A stretch of 64,000 nucleotides of DNA, taken from NCBI GenBank assembly GCA_037349105.1, contig JAYJMM010000019.1:2911501-2975500 (forward strand). The letters are read 5' to 3'. This stretch comes from Limnomonas spitsbergensis. Taxonomy: Eukaryota > Chlorophyta > Chlorophyceae > Chlamydomonadales. A model generated the notes under the pieces. It was not told the origin of the DNA. It searched no databases and was given only the letters and a program-made list of their open reading frames with translations. Positions 41,401 to 51,960 of this stretch are shown here, in pieces; the first letter of the stretch is position 1, and every line of letters begins with the position of its first letter. Both the position numbers and the translations under genes were made by a program.

Positions 41401-44133
41401 TCCCTTCTTCCTAACCGTATAATTGTATAAAGAATACCGGTAGAGGTTAAAGCAAAGGCAACATCCCGGTCTCTTCACTCATTCAGTTACCAGGTTACTT
41501 TTATTTCGAAAATCTAGCTCTGTAAGAAGGTATATGGTAGAATAGGGTCCAGGCCACGGCCAATGGATACCGGCGCTGTGTGTTTCTTTTTTCTTGGGTT
41601 AGCTACATGTCATCTACTCTCTGGCCTCTGGTCCCCTGTTATGGCCAGCCAAACTGCCTTGCTCATCAGGCGTAAGCCGGTCCTGGTTAGGTCTCAATCG
41701 GGCCTTTGGCGGCCGCGGGCGGCCTGCAGAAGGGGACTCGTAACACACACACACACAAGAAACGGCTGCGGCACTGTCCAGTGTCCACCAATGTATCTAC
41801 GGGAAGCAGCAAGGGTACCCGTAAATAAAGAACCAGTTCCGGGTACTGAGTTTGGTATTGTCATTGTTTCCATGGTTTGCATGGGTATGCGACACTGCAT
41901 CATTTACTCTCGAGTGCCGTCGAATCAGTCTGGATCCATTTTATCCCAAGTTTGTTTTTCGGCCGAATGCCTGTTCGTTACTTTATCACGCTAGGGTATA
42001 CGGTACGTTTTACTGGTTTGTTGTACTGATCGCAAGCTGTATTTGTTTGCATATTGATCGGAATCAATCATTCGTTTTCTTGAAAAAACGACCAGAAAAC
42101 GAATGCTGACCGATACGACGGTACCGGTTATATTCTGTTATTCTTAAGGACTCTTGTGTGCTGACTCTGCATCCCGCTAATGCGCAGAGTTTGATGATGG
42201 TAAGCACCCTTTTATCGCAAATCCTTTTTCACAAGTCCATGCACAGCCACCCTTTGTTCATACATGCCGCCTCCGCACCCGCCTGACACCCGTAATGTGA
42301 ATACGCACCCTCGGCGCAGATTCTCCATGCATACATGCTGACAGCGTGTCCCGCCCACCCCTCCTGCAGATTCTGTACGAGACTGTCCATAGCCACCGCG
42401 CCGGCGTCAGTCGAGCCCTAATGCACACGCTGCGCACGGCGCTGGCCGGCGGCGGTACTACTCAGGTCGCGAGCTCCCCGCCAGTGGCGCACGCCATGCA
42501 GGTCCGCCGAGCCGTCATGACTGCCGACTACTCTGCTTTCTTCAGGCTTTATGCGCGGTCGCCACATCTGGGCAGAGCTCTGCTGGACGCGGTGGCACCC
42601 AAGGTGAGCCGTACCTGCGGAGCGCTCTATTAGTATTTCCATACCCCTCAAAGCTACCGTACGTTTCAGCTACATGACGGCTACACCCGAGGAGCTTGGA
42701 TTTAGAAGCCCTGAAGATGAGGGCACCTATTGTAGGTCTGACCGGCCTGGCCAGTCACAGTTTGCTCCCCTTTGGGCCCAGTGTTTATTTTTTGGGCTAC
42801 GAGTCAACCTTGAGCAGGCTGCCAAAGGCCTGATTGAGACCAAACCAGGACCGGTCTACGCCTGGTGTGCAAGGCAGTTTGGCTGGCCACAACCTTGGCC
42901 TCTGCCTAGATGCCAGAGTGTAGCTGACATGTAGCTTAGTAGCTGACATGTAGCTGACCTAAGGAAAAAGAAACTCTGGTGCAGACTGCAGAGGTTCCTC
43001 TCTTGTTGGGTTGGGTTCCCCTGGTGAGCTTCCTGGTGCCATGGCATACGGCGTTTTGTTTCTTATTCATCACCATTCGGAAGTGGACTGTCGATGCATG
43101 GTGATGAGGCCTCGTTGCCTGATGCCAGTGCTCGCTCCCCTGGTTCTCTCTTCTTTCTGTCCTCTCATCTCATGTGCGTCGGTTGTCAGTCCTTCATTTC
43201 TCGTTTTCTGTCACCGTGTTGCATTAGTTTGCTCATCCTCATTATCTGTCTTCTGTCTCCGCACTGCCACATCCGTACTGTCAGATCTGTACTGCCAGAT
43301 CCGTTTGTTTGCTGACCCCTGTCGCCTGTGTACTATTGCCGCGCTGCCAGATGCGGTGGGCAGCGATCAACATTCTGGTCAAGGCTTTCAAGACCTCGGT
43401 GCCCGTGTCCTTCCTTGCGCCCACACTCGGCTTCTCTCCGTGCTCCCCCGCTGGCGACGCGGATGATCAGCCCTCGACCCCGCTGGCGGGCTGTCGCTTG
43501 CTGGTGTACGAGGGCAAGGCGATGGCCGAGGCCTCGGGGAAGGCGGGCGAGGCGGCGTGCGCCGAGTGGCTGTGTGCGCATGGGGCTCTTGTTGTGGAGG
43601 AGGCAGCTGCTTCTGCTGGTGAGCGAGCCGACCATGAAACCAAAACCCTGAACCCTTAATTAGGTCACATCTACCTTACGTGAGACAGCTGAACTCCCAA
43701 TCCTAAACTCTGGACTAGGCAGATGCTTCTTCTGCTTAGGGTATAGGGTGTCTGGTAGCAGGCACAAAACCCTTAGCTCTTCATCCTGAAGTATGAAGTA
43801 GGCCGCTGCGACCTCTGGTGACTAGTGAGGCACCCAGTTGCTTGCACCATGGTCCATGGGGACAGGCAACTCCGGAGGGAAGCCAATCCAGGACCACCTT
43901 CAAACGGTATTGCACCGGTAGCATTCCTCTAACTGCTCCCTCGTTTTTTCGATAACCAAACTTGTGTTTTCCACCCCTGCAAAGGCTCCGACCCCGAGAT
44001 GCTACTGGACGTTAAGGCCAGCCTAGGCAAGCTGGTGGTGCCCGAGGAGGCCAAGGTGTCGCACGGAGACGACAACCTCTCGCTGGAGGACTTCCTGTCC
44101 GCTGCAGCGCGTAAGGCCGGGGGCTCCTTGTAA
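26406..44133 (+). CDS. SAC3/GANP-family protein, THP3/LENG8-like
   Basis: Seven exons: 26406-27349, 28404-29025, 29824-30000, 31299-31457, 42370-42603, 43351-43618, 43985-44133; 2553 nt, 850 residues, all GT-AG and in phase. Residues 1-270 are Pro/Gln/Tyr-rich, with a poly-Gln tract near 97-135. About 272-318 (FQLWVERCFQKCQ to VDWDKEP) match the conserved N-terminal block of LENG8/THP3 proteins. Residues ~390-410 are RGG-like. The SAC3/GANP region runs from ~515 to the end: YFRLTAAPDPTAVRPEPVL, EFNQCQTQLHAMY, GCVAEFTAYKILYETV, FFRLYARSPHLGRALLD, LLDVKASLGKL, HGDDNLSLEDFL. Yeast Thp3 works with Csn12 in transcription elongation and pre-mRNA splicing; that role is carried over by family. Start: first ATG of the open frame. 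Intron 4 is 10.9 kb because of a minisatellite. Assignment is firm for SAC3/GANP and good for the THP3 subgroup. Confidence 0.88.
27350..28080 (+). repeat. Donor-junction copies and worn repeats, intron 1 of THP3-like gene
   Basis: The junction GTGGACTG/GTGAGTGGTGCATG at 27349 is echoed at 27408 (TTGGGCTG/GTGAGTGTCTGG) and 27466 (GTGGGCAG/GTGAGTGTCTGG), ~59 bp apart. Looser GTGCATGATGC-TTGAGTGAATG units follow to about 27800 and again near 27970-28060. Two good GTGAGT decoys result. Confidence 0.7.
28297..28403 (+). repeat. Acceptor-side copy of exon 2, THP3-like gene (108 bp)
   Basis: Exon 2 opens GGACAAGGAACCTACCCTGG then GCGCACCTGCGGTTT at 28404. 108 bp upstream, after CGCCCTTTAG, stands GACAAGGAGTCCACACTGGG followed by AGCTCCTGCTTT, a clear diverged copy of the acceptor plus ~33 coding bases. 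Confidence 0.8.
29980..30245 (+). repeat. Donor-side copies of exon 3 end, THP3-like gene
   Basis: The exon-3 end GGCAGGACTGCACAGTGCAG/GTGAGGACC at 30000 recurs as GGCAGGACTTTGCGGTGCAG/TTGAAAACT (boundary 30124) and GACAGGACTATGCGATGCAT/GTGAGAACT (boundary 30232). TG-rich sequence separates them. The first copy has lost the GT, the second keeps GTGAGA. Confidence 0.8.
31190..31270 (+). repeat. Worn CCCTAA-like tract before exon 4
   Basis: Irregular AACCCTA-containing words (ACCCTAATCCCTTAACCCTA, CCCTAACCCTGAACCCTA) precede the exon-4 acceptor TTCGATGCAG. It resembles degenerate plant-type telomere repeat but is too irregular to call one. Confidence 0.45.
31458..40722 (+). repeat. 9.3-kb 29-bp minisatellite in intron 4 of THP3-like gene
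   Basis: About 320 copies of a 29-bp unit, CAGGGTGGCCACAAAGCGTG then GTGGTGGGG or GTGGGGGGG; 28- and 30-bp variants differ in G-run length. The array starts right at the exon-4 donor (TATAAG/GTGCGTGGTGGTGGGG) and resembles it (CACAAAGCGTGGTGGTGGGG). The unit has no stop codon in any frame, and 29 is not a multiple of 3, so all six frames stay open for ~3,100 codons, each showing a 29-residue period. These open frames are products of the repeat, not genes. The plus strand has runs of 4-7 G about every 29 bases, a strong G-quadruplex setting. Confidence 0.95.
40727..40925 (+). repeat. Exon-4-end relics beyond the 29-bp array
   Basis: At 40769 CTGGGTGGTTCAGTTCGCCG..ATGAAGGTGC and at 40888 CTGTGTGGTGGAGTTCACGG both resemble the exon-4 end CTGTGTGGCGGAGTTCACCG..ATAAGGTGC (31430-31460). 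The two relics are 119 bp apart. Their surroundings also repeat (GTGGCCACAAAGC, TTTTG, CTTTATTT, GCGCTGGCTG), giving a ~119-bp tandem unit. Confidence 0.65.
41105..41148 (+). repeat. Interstitial CCCTAAA tract
   Basis: CTAAACCCTAAACCCCTAAC and CCTAAACCCTAAACC lie ~380 bp after the 29-bp array, inside intron 4. About five to six units of the CCCTAAA type usual for plant and many green algal telomeres. Confidence 0.75.
41578..41740 (+). mobile_element. Dispersed element D copy
   Basis: Starts with a TTAGCTACATGTCATCTACT head, then TGGCCAGCCAAACTGCCTTG and GTCTCAATCGGGCCTTTGGC. The closest relative is at 50200-50405; 48715-48890 is a more diverged copy. Opposite-strand copies include 42745-42970 and 53480-53600. 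About 160-210 bp long, no coding capacity; it looks like a non-autonomous interspersed repeat. Confidence 0.65.
42320..42369 (+). repeat. Acceptor echo before exon 5, THP3-like gene
   Basis: CGGCGCAG/ATTCTCCATGC at 42320 echoes the real junction CTCCTGCAG/ATTCTGTACG at 42370, 50 bp apart. The match is short, so this is weaker than other junction duplications. Confidence 0.4.
42745..42970 (-). mobile_element. Dispersed element D copy (reverse)
   Basis: Reverse-orientation copy of the D family within intron 5 of the THP3-like gene. GCCAAAGGCCTGATTGAGAC and CAAGGCAGTTTGGCTGGCCA are near-exact complements of the core at 50258-50345. It ends in doubled GTAGCTGACATGTAGCT words. Confidence 0.7.
43255..43350 (+). 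repeat. Acceptor echoes before exon 6, THP3-like gene
   Basis: The junction GCGCTGCCAG/ATGCGG at 43351 is preceded by GCACTGCCAC/ATCCG (43271), TACTGTCAG/ATCTG (43285) and TACTGCCAG/ATCCG (43299), about 14 bp apart. Two of these keep a usable AG. Confidence 0.55.
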
Positions 44134-44345
44134 CTAAGCGCGATGCTGCCCGGGCACCGGACGCAGCGAGGATCCTCGCTGGAGGACTTCCTGTCCGCTG
44201 CAGCGCGTAAGACCACGGCTCCTTGTAACTGAGCGTGCTGCTTCCTGGGGGGGCCAAACGCAGCAACGGTCCTTGCTGAACGGAATTCAGTCACCTTCAA
44301 GGCGAGGACTTCTTGATTGCGGCGGCGAAGGCGGCCGTGGGTCCA
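44078..44345 (+). repeat. Tandem copies of the THP3-like 3' coding end (96 bp)
   Basis: CGCTGGAGGACTTCCTGTCC plus GCTGCAGCGCGTAAG and the stop CTTGTAACTAAGCG at 44081-44141 is repeated 96 bp on (44177 onward, CTTGTAACTGAGCG) with few changes. A third worn copy stands near 44270-44345 (GGCGAGGACTTCTTGATTGC). The second copy is an intact C-terminal segment that would encode LEDFLSAAARKTTAPCN. Confidence 0.85.
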
Positions 44346-47300
44346 GCGTGCTAATGGCTCACCCACTGGTTAACTGCTGGCAGGGGCGGCCGGGTTGAGG
44401 CGCGCTGAGGAGTCACAGGACCCCTAAGTTGCCGCATTGGGCATGACTGTCCAGCTGCTTTGCACGTACCACATGCGGCCGAGGGGCTTCTTAAGCGCGG
44501 CGCAACCGCAAGTGCGGCGCTCATGCCGCCTGGTTCCTCTCCCAGAAGCCCGCCTCCCCCGCACACTGCGGAAAAAGCGTGGCTTGGGGCTGTGGATATG
44601 GCTGCTTGGTAAGCTCGGCCTGGGAGCCGGCAACACGGCGGTATCTCTGAGTGGAATGGTGGGAATGGCGGGAGAGCTCCCGCTGACATGCAAAGAAAGC
44701 CCTCCTCCTTGTTCCTCTCTCCCTCCCTCTTTTCGTCTTCCGTGTGTCAATTTCATATTACAGGTCCCCCAGTTTCAGCCGAGATTCCGCTGGTGCCTGG
44801 CTGCCTGCCACCTCATGCTGTCACCATGCGGCGCCCTGCTTCGGGATCAAACAAGTGGAGAGCACCAGCGCTGCTGCCTAGACACGGCCCTAGGCAGCTG
44901 GCTTCAACTGCCTGGACCTGCAAACTCAGCCGGTCGGTCATCCCTTCAGCCAGGCAGCAGCTGGATCCCGGGCCCACTCCTTGTTTCAAGCGGCAGCGGC
45001 AATCGCAGCCTTGCTCAGATACAGCTTGTCAGCTGTAGGGGCCTGCAGAGCCCTCTCTCTCCCTCTCAAGGAGTGCTGATACGATGCAACTGAAAATCGC
45101 AAATCGGAGCCAAGAGATACGAGTCCCTCTCCCCTCTGCCTTATTTTGAACTCTATGCCCCTCCGACCATCTGAGATGCGGCTTGCCCTATCACCACCGG
45201 CATGCGCCCGGCTGTCTGCAGCAGCAGCCGCAGCCCCCTCCCTCTGCTCCTTGAATGCCCGGCAGTCTGTATCAACATAAGCCCTGTCCCTACTACTTCA
45301 ACGCCCAGCTGTCCAGATGGACAGCAACCCGCCCGTTGTATCAACGCATCGGGAGGCGTCAACAGCAGCCCGCTCCTGTAGCTAAACTGGTGACCCGCTC
45401 CTTCCTGAGCTCACCTCTGGCGACGTCCATCCTGCTGGTACGTCTTTGGAGCCTGGTTGTGTCTGCGTCTCTCCCCTGTGGTTGTAGCATGCGCCCTGCT
45501 ATCTGCCGCATGGAGCCCTGCATGGAGGCTGATCACCCGCATGGAGCCCTGCATGGAGCCCAGCATGGGGGCTGATCACCCGCATGGAACCCTGCATGGA
45601 GCCCTGCATGGAGCCTTGCATGGAGCCCTGCATGGAGGCTGATCACCCGCATGGAGGCTGATCATCCGCATGGAGGCATGGTACGCGCGCGCCTTAGCAG
45701 CTGGGAGTTTGCTTGGTGACGCTTTCTGGCCAGCGAGGCATCCCTTAGTCTCCTCGACTGCATGCAACTCGCCATGGATGCGCGCTCACCCTCAAAGGGG
45801 TGCTTTCTCCTTCTTAACTTCCTCCTCCTCGGGGCCCGGACACATGAGCACATGCATGGGGGCTGGGGCATGTGCGTGCATGTGCTGATGCTTATTATAA
45901 TGGTGGATGCAAGGACGATCACCAGCAGGTGCGAGCATTTGATTTGCCTGATGCGCATGGGGTGGGCTGCCGCTAAGGCACTGGATGGACGACCCTGCAT
46001 TACGTCCCGGGCCCGAGGGGAGAGGAAGCGGAGTGGTGAAAACACAGAAGCTCTGGAGCTGGCTGACAAACAGCTGCGTGGCCTGGCTGCTGCAGCTACG
46101 CCCTACGGCTCGCTGTGGAGGCTGAGGAGCAAGGCATGGAGAGAGGGACCCTGGCTGCAAACCTAACGCTGCCGCTGATTGCCGAATTGTTGTGGTAGCC
46201 CCGAGGAGCTATGCTTCATTTGTGAACCTGTCAGCTGTCTTGATTGCAGACTTGTTTTGTTATTGGTTCTTGCATTATAGCTTGCATCTGGTTGTTGTGT
46301 AGCTGCGTATCAGTAGGCAGGATAAGCACCAATGCCTGATTAGATATATGGATAACGGTAGGTTAATTAATTGTATACTGAATGAAGGATGAAACCTTGC
46401 CTTGCTTGGGGCGGTCAAACCCTAGTCTGTCATCTTGAAGAGCATGTTTTGCTTAGTCTGATTTCATAGCTTCGACACAGTTCACCAGAAAAGTCAGAAC
46501 ACAGGTAATAAGGTCCCATCAGGGATGCCCATGGCCTGACACACGCTAAGCCAATGACATAACATCTCTGGGCCCTGCTCAAAAAGGCTCGGCCGCAAGG
46601 GCGCCCGACTGCCCCGCTGACACACGCTGGGTGTGCTCTGCGGTCAATCGTGTGAATACATTACTGCTTAACTGTCTAGAAGCTGTGTGGACGTATCTGG
46701 GCAGGTCACAGCACAATTTATAAGGGCCATCAGCCAATACACCACACAGAATAATGCCCAAGGCAGAGCTCAATGTGTTCATTTTACGGTAGTCAATAAC
46801 GTTACACCTCTGGGCCCATTTTACGGTAGTGTGCCATTCTCGGACCGAACTCCTTAAACAGAGATGGTGCTGAGCAGGATGGTGCTGAGTTAAAACGACA
46901 GCCAGATTTAACCTGTCGATCAACAATGTTTGCTGCCGGTCTAGCGCCGGTTTTCAAATTACGGTCCATCTCCAAACCCAAATGCAACAAATGGGAGAAG
47001 ACCAAATGGGGTCTTCATGCCCATCGCCTTTTCCTGACGTTACACCTCTGGCCCCTGCTTGATAAGGAAGCCATGTTCATCATCTGGAGGTCATACCAGG
47101 TCCTGGCTCTGCCTATCCAACCTGGTGAGCGTGGCCTTGAATGCAAGCCGTGCATCATGTCCCCAGTCCCCATGCCACCTTTGACTTGCTGGTATGGGCA
47201 GCTCAGCGGCGTAGATGGTTACACACCCCTGGGCTCGGCTGCATGGGCGCCCAACATTGAAGTTGGGAGAAGGGACGTACATTTAAGAGGGGAAGGAACA

Positions 47301-47744
47301 AAGGAGAGGAACACACAGGATAAACAAGGTATCTCTCCCCCCGACAAATAACAAAGGCAGTGCGAAGGTCCCTGCATGTGTCAATGACGTTACACCTCTG
47401 GGCCCTGCTAAAAAGACTCGGCCGTATGGGCGCCTCACTAAAAAGTTGGGAGGAAAGAACGAAACAAACACAAGGGGGCAGAACAAAAAAAGGTGCAAAT
47501 GTCCCTGCATGTGTGCAGAGCTTGTAGTTAGAGGCCAAGGGCCCTTTAAGCATGCATCGTGGGAGCCAAGAAGGGTTGAGTCAATTCCTGAACATACAGC
47601 ATCACTTCCAAAGAAACAGCCATCTCCCAACACATGTCGCCTAAATCTTCTTAGTTACCTAGTGTAATACATGTACATCAGTACATCACGTCACACCTTG
47701 CTAATTACATGTATGCCTTACCGTTATCTTTACGGTGGAGGAGT

Positions 47745-47825
47745 TGGAGGCATAATCCCATTTGCCTCCCTGGCATAATCCCATATGCCTCCCTGGCATA
47801 ATCCCATATGCCTCCCTGGCATAAT
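47745..47825 (+). repeat. 23-bp tandem repeat
   Basis: About three and a half copies of ATAATCCCATATGCCTCCCT plus GGC, nearly identical. Confidence 0.85.
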
Positions 47826-48714
47826 CTTCACTGAGGAGGGTACCCATATGCTTCTCTTGATGCTTGAAGGATGAGCGCAACACAGTCTGCTACCACAGGA
47901 AAGGATTCAGAGGAACGACGAGCTGGGCACACACACAGCTCCCCCTCTCGAGGCTTAGAAGCTGACGCCCTAATCCGCAGCAGCATCGGGCAGCCGTCGC
48001 CGCCATCTGTGTCATCCACACCCGTCCGCAGCACCCACTGCCCGGCCCCAGGAGCAGCAGGCGCTGCGGCAGCAACTCTCGCCTCTACCCACCGGCCTGC
48101 CCCAGAAGCAGCAGGCGCTCCGGCGGCCTCTCCCGCCTCCGCTAGTGGTGCCAACTCGACAGCAGCAGTAGCCGTCACAGTGTCAGTGGCAACAGTGACA
48201 GTGGCAGCAGTGGTAGTGGCAGCAGTTGCGGCAAAAAACAAGCATAAGGGCGGAGTTTCCAACGCTGCCATCTGGGACGCTAGCAACGATGCGGGCATGA
48301 AGTGTTGTTGCACTTGTTGTCGCTGATCCTGCTGGATTGTTGCAACTGCTGCAACAACCCTGGCATGCACTCTCAGCTGCAACGTGTAGATTGAGGGCTC
48401 AAGCAGGACCTGTGTGACGAGGTGGGGGCAAGAGCGACAGGTCGTATTCTCCTGAATTAATTGAAATTATCCAAGGTGTTGTACCAGTTCGTGACTTTCC
48501 AGCTCTGGGGGGAGGGGGAGGAGGAGGGGGGGTACTGTTACACGGATGGGTGGGGGTGGGGTGGGGGGGGGGGCAAATCGCTCGAATTCTTAGCGCAGAG
48601 GAGGAACCGAGACTTTGCTTCAATGATAATTGACCGCGGAAATCGCTCCGTTAGCAAGAGATGACTTGGAAGCCTACTTCAGGGTCTAGGCACCAGAGGC
48701 GCTGGCAGCCTTTC

Positions 48715-48890
48715 TTTTTTCGTGACTCAGCTACAAAGCAGCTACAGTCCAGCCTTTGGCCAGAGACCCCAGGCGTGGCCAGCCACGCTATATGGGCGGC
48801 CGGCTGCCGGCCGGCCCAGGCTTGGTCTCTATCGGGCCCTGGGCGGCCTCGGGACGGTCCGGCAAAGGTGGCATGTAGCCGAAAAAAGGA
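48715..48890 (+). mobile_element. Dispersed element D copy
   Basis: Head GACTCAGCTACAAAGCAGCT, then GGCCAGAGACCCCAGGCGTG and CTTGGTCTCTATCGGGCCCT. Diverged relative of the copies at 41578 and 50200. Confidence 0.6.
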
Positions 48891-49119
48891 ACACTGGGCG
48901 ATAGGGGCGGATCTTGAAAATAGAGGAAGAATGTCCCGTAAAAACGATATCTGGATTCGCCTCTGCCCGGTTTACCTCGTTTCGTTTGAGGTTTCTACAG
49001 CTGGTTCAGTTACCACCCAGTCTAAGGCCGGGGGGACCAGAGCTTAGGGGCTTTCAGGCCGCTCAGCAGCACCCCTACTGTCAGGCGGGAAAGGAGTGAT
49101 GGGAGATGTCTCGGTCTGA

Positions 49120-49340
49120 AGCAAGGACTGTCACATGGACTGTCACGTGGACTGTCACATGGACTGTCACACATGGACTGTCACATGGACTGTCACGTGG
49201 ACTGTCACATGGATTGTCACACATGGACTGTCAGGTGGACTGTCACATGGACTGTCACACATAAACTGTCATGCGGACTGTCACGAGGACTGTCACACAT
49301 GGACTGTCACATGGACTGTCACGTGGAGTGTCACATAATG
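49120..49340 (+). repeat. GGACTGTCACATGGACTGTC minisatellite
   Basis: About 16 units of 11-17 bp built on GGACTGTCAC, some with an extra ACAT. Confidence 0.9.
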
Positions 49341-49556
49341 ATGAGTGGCAGGCCCCAGCGCTGAGGCAGGCCCCCCTAATGCTCAGGTGATATGGCAATT
49401 TGCTCCTGTCCTGATGCTTAGGTCCGCCTCTTGTCGGTGACCCGGCAGAGTCTTGTCAAAAGAATCGCACCTGCCGCGCGCTTTGGGGGGATTTCGGGCT
49501 TGAATACTTAATTAGGTAAATCACTAACGCCACCTCATCCCCTCATATACCCTCAG

Positions 49557-49694
49557 CTCGTAATCCGCTCCAAAGCTCCCACCTCGGCCAAGCCTCCCGC
49601 CCTCAGGCCTGCCCTCAACCGGCTCCTGTATGCAGCCTTCAGAGCCGAGCAGGCCACGACTGCCGTCTCCCGCCTGATCATGGATGCAGCTTGA
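49557..49694 (+). CDS. Possible terminal exon of an unknown gene
   Basis: After an acceptor (CATATACCCTCAG) a 46-codon open segment reads LVIRSKAPTSAKPPALRPAL and RLLYAAFRAEQATTAVSRLI, ending MDAA and TGA. It has coding-like composition, and the minisatellite that follows starts at the stop with words from the exon end (GGATGCAG, GGGTTCAGG), as at other real junctions here. Upstream exons were not found and no family is recognised. Confidence 0.3.
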   Translation, partial: LVIRSKAPTSAKPPALRPALNRLLYAAFRAEQATTAVSRLIMDAA

Positions 49695-50095
49695 AGGGTT
49701 CAGGGATGCAGGGTGCAGGGTGCAGGGTTTGGAGGTGCTAGGTTCAGGGTGTAGGGTTCAGGGATGCAGGGTGTAGGGTTTGGAGATTATGGGTTCAGGG
49801 TGTAGGGTTCAGGGATGCAGGGTGCATGGTTTGGAGGTGCTGGGTTCAGGGTGTAGGGTTCAGGGATGCAGGGTGCAGGGTTTGGAGGTGCTGGGTTCAG
49901 GGTGTAGGGTGCAGGGATGCAGGGTGCAGGGTTTGGAGGTGCTGGGTTCAGGGTGTAGGGTGCAGGGTTTGGAGGTGCTGGGTTCAGGGTGTAGGGTGCA
50001 GGGATGCAGGGTGCAGGGTGCAGGGTTTGGAGGTGCTGGGTTCAGGGTGTAGGTTGCAGGGTGCAGGGTTTGGAGGTGCAGGGTGTACGGAAGTG
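49690..50095 (+). repeat. ~50-bp minisatellite GGGTTCAGGGTGTAGGG type
   Basis: About eight units with GGTGCTGGGTTCAGGGTGTA, GGGTGCAGGGATGCAGGGTG and CAGGGTTTGGA, differing by loss of inner words. It starts directly after the stop codon at 49694. Confidence 0.85.
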
Positions 50096-50199
50096 TGAAT
50101 TTTGCACCCCCCTCCTCAGGGTTCGTTTTCAGGTTTCTAGGATGCAAGATGCTGGTTGGTGGTGCGGGGTGAAGGGTTCAATATTTGGGAGTGTTTCTT

Positions 50200-50405
50200 C
50201 TTCAGTGGCTCAGCTACATGTCAGCTACCCTCTGGCATCTGGCCAGAGGCCCCAGTTGTGGCCAGCCAAACTGCCTTGCACACCAGGCGTAGGCCGATCC
50301 TGGTTTGGTCTCAATCGGGCCTTTGGCAGCCTGCTCAAGGTGGACTTCTAGCCGAAAAAATAAACACTGGCCCCAACGGGGAGCAAACTGTGACTGACCA
50401 GGCAC
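50200..50405 (+). mobile_element. Dispersed element D copy
   Basis: The most complete plus-strand copy: head GGCTCAGCTACATGTCAGCT, then GGCCAGCCAAACTGCCTTGC, CAGGCGTAGGCCGATCCTGG, GTCTCAATCGGGCCTTTGGC and a tail near AATAAACACTGGCCCCAACG. Confidence 0.7.
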
Positions 50406-50499
50406 TGTAGGCCCTGTTTTGTCCCAAGAAGCTCAGTGCTGGCCACCCGGGTTCTGCCCAAAGGTGCAGGTGTAGTGCGCAAGAAAATAAACAGCGTGT

Positions 50500-50790
50500 G
50501 CGTGCTAACAGATCTAGATCTGCTGGACCAGCTGGTGGGCACTGGTGGCCTGGAGGCATGCCCTTGAATGATATCGGAGAGCGCACAGACATCACAGTGT
50601 CAGGATGTTTGTGCTTCTAAATATCTAGATCTAGATCTAATCACCAGGAGGCATGCCCACGAAGAATATCGGAGAATGCACAAACGGCACAGGATCGGGG
50701 TTTTCGTGGTTGTAAAGATCTAGATCTAGTTACCTGGAGGCATGCCCACGGATAACTTCGGAGAGCACATCCAGCCACGGCCAACGATCG
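50500..50790 (+). repeat. ~110-bp tandem repeat with GGAGGCATGCCCACG
   Basis: Three units each contain TCTAGATCTAG, GGAGGCATGCCC and ATATCGGAGA(G/A)(C/T)GCACA. Shorter GGCATGCC-bearing units follow to about 50900. Confidence 0.8.
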
Positions 50791-51534
50791 TTGTCATCGA
50801 GGGGCATGCCAGACTTCATTTTTTCTGAGCAATAGGCATGCCAGATTTTGTTCACTTTGAGCAAAGGACATGCCGGAACCTCATATTATTTTAGATTAGG
50901 GCATGCTGCATCTCATTTTTCGGAGCATGGCACAGTGCAGTGATGTTAGCCTTGTTGCAGCACTTCAGACAATCAGCTTGTTCCACCAATCCATTCAGAA
51001 ACATAATCAGCTTGTTCCACCAATATTTTCAGCAACCTACCGTATTGAGAACTAGTATCAGTGACAGTGACATCACAGCGACAAAAACAAAAACAGCTAC
51101 AACACTTGTCATTTATAACAACAAATACAGTTAACAGCTTTAGCATACGCATTCGCATTAGCTTTTGCATAGCATTAGCAACAGAAAACATGAACAACAG
51201 CAGAACCTATGGGCCTGACAACAACAATAAAGGTTGGTGTTCTATGGCACCTTGAAGAAGAACGTTCAATACCATATACCACCTTAATATTATGAATCGT
51301 GTTTATTGCCAGTCCACCTTTGGTAGGCCGCTGCACGGCTACCAAAAGGCCGATGGGGTCCAAAACTTGATCAGCTTACCAACTCTAGGCTTAGCTGCAG
51401 CGCTTGTTGCAATAGCTGTTGTTGCAAATTTGACACAACCACCCACAGCCAAAACACGATCAGATATTTGTGTTACCAATATTTCCTGGCGGGTGATAGT
51501 CGTCTCCATCATGGAAGTCGCATCCCAGGGCTTC

Positions 51535-51960
51535 TGAAAGAAGCTTCCCCACCGCACTGCAGGGCAAGAAGGGTCCAGGGTTAAAGTTTTCTCAGATAAG
51601 CTTCCCCACCGCACCGGCTTACCCCACCGCACTGCAGGGCGGGAAGCCGGGGAGCATAAGGATCCGGGGGATGAAGGTTCAAGTCTTCTCAAATAAGCCT
51701 CCCACTCAGACATGAAGGCAAGAAGCATAAGGATTGAGGGTTTAGGGGTTGAAGGTGAATTGCTTCTCAAATACTGATGAGCTTCCCAACCACACTGGAA
51801 GACAAGAGGCTTAGAGGCATAAGGGGCTCAGAGCTGAGGGATGAGGTTGAGGCCATCTCATTTTTTTAGAGCTTCCCATCTGCACTGCACGACAAGTGGC
51901 ATTAGGGTTCAGGGTTTCAGGTTTCTGAAAGAAGCTCCGCTCTGCACTGAAAGAGAAAAT
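51535..51960 (+). repeat. ~80-bp worn repeat AAGCTTCCCCACCGCACTGC
   Basis: Five or six diverged units carry (A/G)CTTCCC(C/A)ACCGCACTGCAGG followed by AAG(A/C)AT-AGG-TT-AGGGTT words. No coding signal. Confidence 0.7.

Larger units (their letters stand above)
44346..49556. other. Repeat-rich interval without a firm gene
   Basis: Holds GCATGGAGCCCTGCATGGAG units (45500-45680), family R ends in reverse (46545-46610, 47380-47440, partial 46790), four 23-bp units ATAATCCCATATGCCTCCCT (47745-47825), an Ala/Val-rich open segment (47870-48330) open on both strands, a D element (48715-48890), and GGACTGTCACATGGACTGTC units (49120-49340). Near 46020-46164 a segment ending ELADKQLRGLAAAATPYGSL looks mildly coding, but no partner exon was found. 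Confidence 0.4.

Noticed and set aside
45762..46166. Possible terminal exon ending ELADKQLRGLAAAATPYGSL
   Set aside because: Mildly coding-like tail but no convincing acceptor in phase and no partner exon; left out of the gene list.
47828..48382. Ala/Val-rich frames open on both strands
   Set aside because: GC-rich low-complexity sequence open on both strands; no family signal or splice partners, so strand and coding status cannot be decided.
49422..49515. Exon upstream of 49557 (PPLVGDPAESCQKNRTCRAL)
   Set aside because: Open to a good AG/GTAAAT donor, but its phase would create an immediate stop when joined to 49557.
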